Assembly: GCA_018375265.1 (NCBI GenBank)
Contig: JAHADO010000004.1
Span: forward strand, 1-22,228
Direction of reading: 5' to 3'
DNA length: 22,228 nucleotides
Source: Campylobacter concisus
Lineage (GTDB): Bacteria > Campylobacterota > Campylobacteria > Campylobacterales > Campylobacteraceae
Every line of letters begins with the position of its first letter. Within the stretch, counting starts at the first letter, position 1. The translations under genes and the position numbers were made by a program. Under the pieces are notes generated by a model that worked only from the letters and a program-made list of their open reading frames with translations, was not told where the DNA came from and made no database searches. Below are positions 15,184 to 22,228 of this stretch, in pieces.

Positions 15184-15292
15184 TTTTGGTTTTTTTGACT
15201 TATTTTTTGCATAATATATTAATGTATAAAATAAAGAATTTTTTACTAAATAGAAACTTAATTTAAGTTATATTTAAAATTAATAAGGACAA

Positions 15293-15378
15293 ATGATAAA
15301 ATTTAATCAATTATTATTCTTGTGGTTGCCTTTTTAGGAGCTGCTTTAAAAGGTGATAGCAAATTTAATAAAATTTAA
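15293..15378 (+). pseudogene. Possible remnant of a small secreted protein gene
   Basis: An ATG at 15293 with AAGGA (15285-15289) opens a frame of 14 codons (MIKFNQLLFLWLPF) before a stop. The next frame, entered by a one-base shift around 15305-15320, reads a typical signal-peptide core and cleavage region, IILVVAFLGAALKGDSKFNKI, then stops at 15376-15378. The pieces together look like a signal peptide with a frameshift and early truncation. Parent gene not recognised; chance is possible for so short a stretch. Confidence 0.3.
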
Positions 15379-15724
15379 TTTTTTGCCTTACTTACTGCTA
15401 AACAAAATATTATTATAAAATTTTTTTAACTATGAAATTTTAGTTTGGCTGTTATAAATTTTGTAAATTTATATTTATTTTATATTAAATTTTATCAAAA
15501 ATGGCTTTTAAACTTAAAGTGTAGGACAAATCTGAGCTATTTTGACCCTTTTTATATAATAAAAAAGTGATATTATTAGTAATATAACAAATTAGACAAG
15601 CAAATTCCTAAAAATTAGCTTAAATATGAAATATAATTTTACTTCAAATGTCGTCCTATCAACCAAAAATCTTAAAACTTAAAAAAAATAAGTAGTCATT
15701 AATATTTAAAATCTCAAATACCTA

Positions 15725-15760
15725 TATAATTTCACTCGGTAACAATTTTTTACTAAGGAG
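15725..15760 (+). promoter_or_regulatory. aspA promoter -10 (TATAAT) and ribosome-binding site
   Basis: TATAAT lies at 15725-15730, and a strong AAGGAG at 15755-15760 sits 8 bases before the aspA ATG at 15769. No convincing -35 is seen, as is usual in Campylobacter. Confidence 0.55.
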
Positions 15761-15768
15761 AAGCTGTT

Positions 15769-17169
15769 ATGGCAACCAGAAGAGAACATGATTTTATTGG
15801 CGAGTTGGAAATTTCTGACAATTTTTACTATGGCATCCAAACATTTAGGGCTACTGAAAACTTCCACATGAGTGGCAGAACATTAAAAGAGTATCCATAC
15901 TTTGTAAAGGCATTTGCACAGATCAAAAAAGCTGCTGCGCTTGCAAATAAAGAGGTTGGCGTTTTAGATCCAAAGATAGCTGATGCTTTGGCAAAAGCTG
16001 CTGATAGAGTAATAGCTGGCGAGTTTTTAGATCAATTTGTTGTTGATATGGTTCAAGGTGGCGCAGGAACAAGTACAAATATGAACTCAAACGAGGTTAT
16101 CACAAATATCGCGCTTGAGAGCCTTGGTCACAAAAAAGGTGAGTATCAATACATCCATCCAAACGATCACACAAACCTAGGACAAAGCACAAATGATACT
16201 TATCCAAGCTCTATTAAAGTAGCAACTTATGCAAAGCTTACTGACTTGCTTGCTGCCATGAATTTACTAAAAGATGAGCTTGAGAAAAAAGCAAAAGAAT
16301 TTAAAGATATCATCAAAATGGGTAGAACAGAGCTTGAAGATGCCGTCCCTACAACACTTGGCAACACTTTTAATGCATTTGCAAGCTACATCAAAAGTGA
16401 CATCGAAAAGATCACAGCTGCTCGTGAGTCAATGACACATCTAAACATGGGCGCAACTGCGATAGGTACAGGTATCAACTGCCACCCAGAGTATAAAAAT
16501 GTAGTTGTTAAAAAACTAAAAGAGATCACTGGAGTTGATTTTAAAAAGGCTGATGACTTCATCGCAGCTACGCAAGATACTGCAGACTTCGTCCATGTAA
16601 GTGGTGCGCTAAAAACTGCAGCTGTTAGACTTTCAAAAATCGCAAATGACTTAAGACTAATGAACTCAGGCCCAAGATGCGGTCTTGGTGAGATAAATTT
16701 ACCTCAAATGCAACCAGGCAGCTCAATCATGCCAGGTAAGGTAAATCCAGTTATCGCTGAAGTTGTTGGAGAAGCTTGCTATGAGGTTATCGGTAATGAC
16801 GTAACTATCATGCTTTGCTCTGAAAGAGGCGAATTTGAGCTAAATGCGTTTGAGCCAGGCATCGCTTATGCGCTATTTAACTCTATATTTATCCTTGAAA
16901 ATGCTATGAAAACACTAGCCCAAAAAGCTATCAAAAAACTTACAGCAAACCCTGAAGCTTGCTTAAAATCAGTTCTTGGCTCAGTTGGTATCGTAACAGC
17001 ATTTAACCCATATATCGGTTACGAAAAATCAGCAAGCATCGCTAAAGAAGCTCTTCAAACAGGTAAAGCAGTTGGCGATATCTGCCTAGAGAGAGGATAT
17101 CTAAGTAAAGAAGAGATCGATAAGATTTTAGAGCCTAAAAATATGCTAAATCCGAGCATGGTTAAGTAA
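15769..17169 (+). CDS. aspA: Aspartate ammonia-lyase (aspartase)
   Basis: AspA splits L-aspartate into fumarate and ammonia in the cytoplasm. The 466-aa length is typical. The fumarase/aspartase superfamily loop GSSIMPGKVNP is at 317-327, with the catalytic-base Ser318. Other blocks are GGAGTSTNMNSNEV (97-110), STNDTYPSS (140-148) and GRTELEDAVPTTLG (185-198), where TELEDAVP favours aspartase over fumarase. A strong ribosome-binding site and a TATAAT box precede it. dcuA follows after 91 bases containing a hairpin. Together they let the cell import aspartate, release fumarate as electron acceptor or carbon source, and export succinate, as known in Campylobacter and enteric bacteria. Confidence 0.96.
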   Translation: MATRREHDFIGELEISDNFYYGIQTFRATENFHMSGRTLKEYPYFVKAFAQIKKAAALANKEVGVLDPKIADALAKAADRVIAGEFLDQFVVDMVQGGAGTSTNMNSNEVITNIALESLGHKKGEYQYIHPNDHTNLGQSTNDTYPSSIKVATYAKLTDLLAAMNLLKDELEKKAKEFKDIIKMGRTELEDAVPTTLGNTFNAFASYIKSDIEKITAARESMTHLNMGATAIGTGINCHPEYKNVVVKKLKEITGVDFKKADDFIAATQDTADFVHVSGALKTAAVRLSKIANDLRLMNSGPRCGLGEINLPQMQPGSSIMPGKVNPVIAEVVGEACYEVIGNDVTIMLCSERGEFELNAFEPGIAYALFNSIFILENAMKTLAQKAIKKLTANPEACLKSVLGSVGIVTAFNPYIGYEKSASIAKEALQTGKAVGDICLERGYLSKEEIDKILEPKNMLNPSMVK

Positions 17170-17192
17170 AAATTTAAGCAAAGTATTATTAA

Positions 17193-17218
17193 AAGCGTGC
17201 CAGAATTCTGACACGCTT
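17193..17218 (+). terminator. Stem-loop between aspA and dcuA (no T-run)
   Basis: AAGCGTG (17193-17199) pairs with CACGCTT (17212-17218), and the inner CAGAATTCTG (17201-17210) is itself self-complementary. No T-run follows on the + strand, so it may be a leaky terminator or an RNA-processing/stability element that sets different levels of aspA and dcuA. Confidence 0.5.
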
Positions 17219-17260
17219 AAGTGGTGATTTTAGTAATAAAATTTAATAAAGGAGTTTTCG

Positions 17261-18604
17261 ATGGATATAATGCTGATCTTACAGATTATAGTCCTATTTG
17301 GCGGCATCTATCTTGGTGTCAAACTAGGTGGTATGGGCGTTGGCTACGCAGGTGGTCTTGGCGTTGTGATACTTGCTTTACTTGGTATGAAAGTCGATAT
17401 GAAAGATATCCCTATGGATGTTATCTTGATCATCGCTTCAGTTATCTCAGCGATCACAGCTTTGCAAGTTGCGGGCGGACTTGATTATTTAGTTCAAGTA
17501 GCAACAAAAATTTTACGCAAGAATCCAAAACAGATCAACTTCCTTGCTCCGATAGTTACTTACTTTTTAACTATCCTTGCAGGTACTGGACACACTGCGT
17601 TTTCTATGATCCCTGTTATCGTTGAGGTTGCAAAAACTCAAAACATCAAACCTTCAGCTCCACTTGCGCTTTCAGTTGTCTCTTCTCAAGTAGCGATCAC
17701 TGCAAGCCCTATCTCAGCTGCGTTTGTTGCTATGAGTGGTCTATGTGAGAAGCTAGGTGTTAGCTATCCAGTGTTGCTATTTATTTGTATATCAACTACA
17801 TTTGTGGCTATGATTATCACTGCGTTTATTATCAATAAATTTTATGATCTTGACCTTTCAAAAGATCCTATCTATCAAGATAGACTTGCAAAAGGTTTGG
17901 TTGCAGAGGTTAAGGATGTCGAGTATCACGAGCCAAAACCATACGCAAAAAGATCAGTTGCGATCTTTGCAGTTGGTGTTTTGATTGTTGTTTGTTATGC
18001 ACTATGCATTTCAAAGAGCTTAAATTTAGTAGAAAAACCTATCCTTTCAAGAGATGCAGCTATCATTAGCTTTATGCTAACTATCGGCTTTACGATAGCA
18101 GTAGCTTGCAAAGTTGAGACAGGCAAACTTCTATCAACTAGCACTTTCCAAAGCGGTATGAATGCGTGCATCTGCGTTGTTGGTATTGCATGGCTTGGTA
18201 CAACTTTTGTTAATGGACACCTTGACGCTATCAAAGAGGTTGCAAAAGACTTCGTTACTCAGTATCCGTTTATCCTAGCGGTCGCGCTTTATTTCTTAAG
18301 CTGCTTACTATACTCACAAGCTGCTACAACAAAGGTTATGATGCCTGCTGTTGCTGCTGCTCTTGGTATGACTAGCCCTGAAAATTCAGGTCAAATTTGG
18401 ATCCTTGTAGCTTCATTTGCTGCAGTTTCTGGTCTATTTGTATTGCCAACATATCCTACAACACTAGGTGCGATAGCGATGGACGATACAGGAACTACAA
18501 GAGTTGGTAAATTTGTATTTAACCACTCATTCTTCATCCCAGGAACTATAATGGTTGCATTATCAGTTATCCTTGGATTTATAGTAGCTCCAGTTCTTAT
18601 ATAA
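17261..18604 (+). CDS. dcuA: Anaerobic C4-dicarboxylate transporter DcuA/DcuB family
   Basis: This is a very hydrophobic 447-aa protein with about 10-12 membrane segments. Family-typical stretches include GGIYLGVKLGGMGVGYAGGLG near the N-terminus, ILAGTGHTAFSMIPVI (about 107-122) and SSQVAITASPISAAFVAMSG (about 145-164), plus the cytoplasmic loop DLDLSKDPIYQDRLAKG. Dcu carriers take up aspartate, fumarate or malate and exchange fumarate for succinate during fumarate respiration. The start follows AAAGGAG (17248-17254). Placement directly behind aspA, as in C. jejuni (Cj0087-Cj0088, from memory), favours DcuA. A terminator follows at 18611. Confidence 0.94.
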   Translation: MDIMLILQIIVLFGGIYLGVKLGGMGVGYAGGLGVVILALLGMKVDMKDIPMDVILIIASVISAITALQVAGGLDYLVQVATKILRKNPKQINFLAPIVTYFLTILAGTGHTAFSMIPVIVEVAKTQNIKPSAPLALSVVSSQVAITASPISAAFVAMSGLCEKLGVSYPVLLFICISTTFVAMIITAFIINKFYDLDLSKDPIYQDRLAKGLVAEVKDVEYHEPKPYAKRSVAIFAVGVLIVVCYALCISKSLNLVEKPILSRDAAIISFMLTIGFTIAVACKVETGKLLSTSTFQSGMNACICVVGIAWLGTTFVNGHLDAIKEVAKDFVTQYPFILAVALYFLSCLLYSQAATTKVMMPAVAAALGMTSPENSGQIWILVASFAAVSGLFVLPTYPTTLGAIAMDDTGTTRVGKFVFNHSFFIPGTIMVALSVILGFIVAPVLI

Positions 18605-18610
18605 AACTTA

Positions 18611-18634
18611 AGCCGAGATATCTCTCGGCTTTTT
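18611..18634 (+). terminator. Rho-independent terminator after dcuA
   Basis: AGCCGAGA (18611-18618) pairs perfectly with TCTCGGCT (18623-18630) around a TATC loop, followed by TTTT. This 8-bp GC-rich stem with T-run closes the aspA-dcuA unit seven bases after the dcuA stop. Confidence 0.88.
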
Positions 18635-18906
18635 AATCCACTTTAAATTTTCAATTTTTTATATCAAATTCTTAAATAATATCTCTTTTTAAATTTAAAT
18701 TTTTCATTTTTATAAATCACGCAAAAATCGCGCTAAAATTTAATCCATCTTAATTCATTATTTTTAAAATTTGCTCTATTTTGATAGTTAATCTCACATA
18801 TCATAAAAAATAAAAACTAAAAAAAATTATTAAATAAAATTTAATTTTAGTTTCAACTTTAAATAATAAAATAACAAAAAGTAAAATTTCTTTTAAAGGG
18901 AGAAAG

Positions 18907-21169
18907 ATGAGCTTAAATAGACGAGAATTTTTAAAATTCAGTGCAGGAGTTAGCGCAGCTGCATCATCTCTATCAGGTGGTGCTTTGCAAGGTGCTGCAA
19001 ATGGAGGCGAAAAGCACGTTCATAGCTTTTGTGAGATGTTGTCCTATCGAAGCAAAAGTCGTTGATGGCAAAGTTCGCTTTTTAAGTGGCAATCCAAAAG
19101 CTGGCGGCACGGCAACCTCTCTTTGCGCAAGAGGCGGCTCAGGACTTAGCCAGCTCTATGATGAAAATAGGATCAAAAAGCCGTTAATTAGAGCTGGCGA
19201 GAGAGGCGAAAATAAATGGCGCGAGGTTAGCTGGGACGAGGCGCTTGACTATGTCGCTTCAAAGATGCTTGATATCAAGCAAAAGTATGGTCCTGAAAGC
19301 TTTGTCTTTACCTGTAAAAGCTCGCAAACGCACAAGCTAATGGTAAATTTTGCCTCAGCTTATGGCTCGCCAAACTGCTTTTCACACTTTTCATGCTGTC
19401 CGATCACCTATCAAATGGTCTGCGAGCAGATGTATGGCATCGCTAAGCTAAAAAGAGACTTTGCAAATGCAAAATACGTTGTAAATTTTGGTCACAACCT
19501 CTTTGAGGGCATCGTCATAGCTGATGCTAAAAAGCTTGCTAAATTTGCAGCTAGCAAGGATACAAAGCTACTTGTGCTTGAGCCAAGATTTAGCGTTGTG
19601 GCTTCAAAGGCCGATGAGTGGCTGCCAGTTAAACCAGGCACTGACCTTGCCTTTGTGCTAGCGCTTATCAACACTTGGATACAAAATGGCACTTACGATA
19701 AAGAATTTATTGAGAAATTTACAACCGGCTTTGATGAGATCGTAAAGAGCGTCGAGGGCAAAACGCCTGAGTGGCAAGAGGCGATCACAGGCATAAAAGC
19801 AAGTGATGTTAGACGCATCGCTGATGAAATTTACAAAGCTGCTCCAAGAGTTATCATCGACTTTGGTCACAAGACAACCACCACAAGAGCTGAATACATG
19901 AGGACAAAAGCCATCATGGTGGCAAATGCGATGATGGGCAACTGGGAGGTTAAGGGCGGTCTTTTTGGTGGCAAAAATGCAAAGACCTTTAACAAGCTAG
20001 TTGGCGAGGATAAATTCCCAGTTCTTAAAAACCCAGATGAGAAATTTAAAGTGCCAAAAGTCACTAGACTAGACTTTGCTGGCGAGGCTGGAGCGCATAA
20101 ATTTGTAAACAGAAAACATGGCGTTTTGATGGATATAGATAACGCTATCTTAAACGAGAAGCCTTACGCCATAAAAGGTTGGTTTAACATCCGCTTTAAC
20201 CACCTCATAAACGTGGCTGAGACGATGAAGAGCATAGAGGCGATGAAGAAGCTTGAGCTCATCGTAGTGAGCGATGTCTATCTAAACGATATGGCGACCT
20301 TTGCTGATGTCATCTTGCCTGAGAGCAGCTACCTAGAGCGCGACGAGGGTATAGAGGACAAGTCAGGTCTAAAACCAGCTTATATGATAAGAAATAAAGT
20401 CGTCGATCCAGTTGGCGACACGAGGGACGGGGCATTTATCTTTAGAGAGCTAGCACGCCGCATGAAGATAGATGAGCTTTACACTTGGAACGACATGCGT
20501 GAGTTTAGGATGCAACAAGCTGGCGGAGATGTAAATTTACTTGCCGCACTAGAAAAAGATGGCTTTATAACGTGGGATGAGCCGGGAATTTTGTTTAGAG
20601 AAAAAGGCATGATCGATAAATTTGTAGCTAAATATCCAGTCGCTGCTAAATTTGTAGGAGAAAATGGCCTAATGGACGATATGGCCAAACTTAAAACAAA
20701 AAGCGGCAAGATAGAGCTATTTTTACCTGATGTCGAGGCGCAGTTTGCAGGATATGGTGCGCTAAATGACAAAGATATGGACACATTTGACGGACACGAG
20801 CTTTGCTTAACTTGTGGTAAAACGCCTATTCATACAAACGGCCACACTCAAGCAGTTCCATTTTTAAATGACCTTATGAGCGATAGCCCTATCTGGATCA
20901 ATCCAAACACCGCCAAAAAGCAAAATTTACGTGACGGCGACACGGTCTTAGTCAAAAATAAATTTGGCGAGCAAAAGGGCAAGCTTATGGTGACTGAGGG
21001 CATTAGAGAAGATACGCTCTTTATCTATCACGGCTTTGGACACATCACACCAGGTCTTAAGAGCATAGATCACGTAGGGCTTAACACAAGCGTGCTTCTT
21101 GATCCAGCTGAGGGTCCAGTGGCTGCGACTATGGTTACAAATGTTGGCGTTAGCATAAGTAAAGCGTAA
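18907..21169 (+). pseudogene. psrA: Polysulfide/thiosulfate-reductase-type molybdopterin catalytic subunit, frameshifted near the N-terminus
   Basis: The ATG at 18907 (AAAGGGAG upstream) opens a twin-arginine signal, NRREFLKFSAG, running to FCEM, where the frame is lost; it stops at 19063-19065 after 52 codons. From about 19040 a second frame runs RCCPIEAKVVDGKV to the stop at 21167-21169. The family has C-x2-C-x3-C here, so about 11 bases appear missing between 19039 and 19040; adding 11 restores a 757-aa protein, the usual PsrA/PhsA length. The fourth cluster Cys (SLCARGG), a Mo-ligand Cys candidate (second Cys of SHFSCCP, codon 19397-19399) and the C-terminal dinucleotide-binding domain are intact. 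Product would be a periplasmic Mo enzyme reducing polysulfide, thiosulfate or similar. Sequencing error is possible. Confidence 0.85.
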
Positions 21170-21178
21170 GGATAGAAA

Positions 21179-21742
21179 ATGAAAAAATATATGATGATAC
21201 ATGATGAAAATTTATGCATCGGCTGTCAAGGCTGTTCGGTAGCTTGCAGAAGTGCAAATAACGTACCAAGGGGACTTTACCGCTTGCAGGTGCATGCAAA
21301 GATGAGTGGGACATTTCCAAATTTAAAGACTGACTTTTTGCGTCAAAGCTGCGTTATGTGCGAAGATGCACCTTGTGTTGAGGTTTGTCCAACTGGAGCT
21401 AGCTTTAAAACGGCTGATGGCGTGACGCTGCTTTATCACAGAATTTGCGTTAGTTGCAAGTACTGCATCCTAGCCTGTCCATACGACGCTCGCTACGTCT
21501 TACCAGATGGCGAGATAGGCAAATGCACATTTTGCTATGAGAGCAGGCTAGAAGAGGGCAAAGACCCAGCTTGTGTTAGCGTCTGCCCTACAAATGCCCT
21601 AACTTTTGGCGACGTAAATGATGAAAACTCTAAAATTTCAAAGAAACTAAAAGAGAGCAAATACTACTTGCCAAAAGCGGAGTTAAACACAAAACCTTCA
21701 CTTGCGATGATCGCAAATACAAAAGGAGCACACCATGAATAA
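21179..21742 (+). CDS. psrB: Four-cluster ferredoxin-type electron-transfer subunit (PsrB/PhsB-like)
   Basis: At 187 aa it matches PsrB/PhsB in size. Sixteen cysteines form four [4Fe-4S] sets: Cys13-16-19-23, Cys58-61-66-70, Cys90-93-96-100 and Cys116-119-132-136, with the DMSO-reductase-B-like CP and CPYDARY features. It passes electrons from the membrane quinol-oxidising subunit to the molybdenum subunit and is carried out on the catalytic subunit's Tat signal, having none itself. The gene follows the catalytic gene after 9 bases (AAGGA just before the spacer) and overlaps the membrane-subunit gene by 8 bases. The frame is intact, so it could still be made even if the catalytic gene is broken. 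Confidence 0.93.
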   Translation: MKKYMMIHDENLCIGCQGCSVACRSANNVPRGLYRLQVHAKMSGTFPNLKTDFLRQSCVMCEDAPCVEVCPTGASFKTADGVTLLYHRICVSCKYCILACPYDARYVLPDGEIGKCTFCYESRLEEGKDPACVSVCPTNALTFGDVNDENSKISKKLKESKYYLPKAELNTKPSLAMIANTKGAHHE

Positions 21743-22228
21743 CATGTCAGGAAGCCTAGCTCAATACACAGAAATTTACTGGGGCTGGCCGATAGCTTTT
21801 TATCTATTTTTAGCAGGACTTAGCGCAGGTGCTAGCATCGTTGCTGTGCTCATCTCAAATAAATTTGGCAAGGATAACTACTACTTTAAAGCAGCCGCTC
21901 TTATCGCTCCAGTGGCGATCATCCTTGGACTTGCTCTTTTGGTGCTTGATCTTGGCAAGCCGCTTAGCTTTTACTGGATACTCTTGCTTTACAACTTTGA
22001 CTCAGTTATGTCAATAGGCGTTGCGCTGCTTCTAGTTTATACGCCTCTTAGCGTTATATACGCGATTGGTGCGTTTAAAAACGAGATCGCATCACTTAAA
22101 ATTTCACTTTTTGACGCGCTTGCAAATTTAGCTAGTAAGCTTTCAGGTTTGCTTGGAGTTTTGCTTTTCATCTTAGGCATCGGCGTTGGCGCATATACAG
22201 GCTTTTTGCTAAGTGCAGCTCACAAGAT
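21735..22228 (+). CDS. psrC: NrfD/PsrC-like membrane subunit, 5' part (runs off the window)
   Basis: The start is ATG 21735, with AAAAGGAG at 21721-21728; the frame stays open to the window edge (164 residues seen, versus about 300 for the family). The start MNNMSGSLAQYTEIYWGWPIAFYLFLAGLSAGA is typical of NrfD/PsrC proteins, with the G-x-SAG motif in the first helix. Four membrane segments are visible (about 16-38, 53-73, 82-108, 134-160), and LDLGKP between the second and third is another family feature. The subunit anchors the enzyme and oxidises menaquinol. It completes a catalytic, Fe-S and anchor operon of polysulfide/thiosulfate-reductase type. Confidence 0.9.
   Translation, partial: MNNMSGSLAQYTEIYWGWPIAFYLFLAGLSAGASIVAVLISNKFGKDNYYFKAAALIAPVAIILGLALLVLDLGKPLSFYWILLLYNFDSVMSIGVALLLVYTPLSVIYAIGAFKNEIASLKISLFDALANLASKLSGLLGVLLFILGIGVGAYTGFLLSAAHK

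Larger units (their letters stand above)
15184..15768. other. Long AT-rich intergenic region
   Basis: No intact gene is present. A T-run right after tonB (about 15184-15198) has no supporting stem. It contains a probable decayed gene start (15293-15378) and ends with the aspA promoter and ribosome-binding site. TAGGACAAATCTGA (15522-15535) and a roughly inverted copy near 15646-15660 (GTCGTCCTATC) are the only other repeats seen. Confidence 0.5.

Noticed and set aside
15522..15660. Approximate inverted repeat (TAGGAC... and ...GTCCTA) as ends of a small mobile element
   Set aside because: Only about seven bases match exactly, no flanking duplication is visible, and nothing mobile lies between.
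18941..19036. GTG start at 18941 for the psrA gene
   Set aside because: Its first 30 or so residues are an out-of-frame reading of the Tat signal region that begins at ATG 18907; there is no ribosome-binding site.
1..22228. tRNA, rRNA or CRISPR array
   Set aside because: I saw no cloverleaf-like gene, rRNA segment or regularly spaced repeat on either strand.

Overview
The window is low-GC bacterial chromosome that I place in Campylobacter, most likely the C. concisus/curvus/rectus/showae group. This rests on gene content and order rather than any search: a paired dynamin-like GTPase operon, aspartase followed by DcuA, a FlgS-type kinase beside a NifS-like aminotransferase, and a PsrABC/PhsABC-type molybdoenzyme operon.

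Region 1 (1-2686, + strand) looks like the right-hand end of a small prophage. It holds the C-terminal end of an unidentified protein that continues off the left edge. Next is a 380-base hairpin-rich gap that resembles a single-stranded-DNA phage origin/intergenic region. Six tightly packed small genes follow. The last four form a complete lysis cassette: a membrane-anchored coiled-coil protein (i-spanin-like) with an overlapping short lipoprotein (o-spanin-like), a small three-helix holin candidate and an M15-type peptidase endolysin. Codons in this part end unusually often in T. About 115 bases separate it from chromosomal genes on the opposite strand.

Region 2 (2801-10899) is mainly on the - strand: two overlapping dynamin-like GTPases (DLP1/DLP2 pair), a 378-base gap with what looks like decayed coding sequence, a predicted lipoprotein, and an operon of a cysteine-desulfurase-like PLP enzyme, ThiD and ThiE. 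A divergent promoter region at about 10790-10870 separates this operon from the next one.

Region 3 (10900-15183, + strand) holds a DUF234/PD-(D/E)XK-like protein, the flagellar sensor kinase FlgS and an isochorismatase/nicotinamidase-like hydrolase as one coupled operon. An exbB-exbD-tonB operon follows, whose promoter carries a Fur-box-like palindrome.

Region 4 (15184-22228, + strand) concerns anaerobic respiration. After a 585-base gap come aspA and dcuA (aspartate to fumarate, and C4-dicarboxylate exchange), a strong terminator, then a polysulfide/thiosulfate-reductase-type operon (catalytic, Fe-S and membrane subunits). The catalytic-subunit gene carries a frameshift exactly inside its N-terminal Fe-S cysteine motif, so as written it is broken. 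The membrane subunit runs off the right edge.
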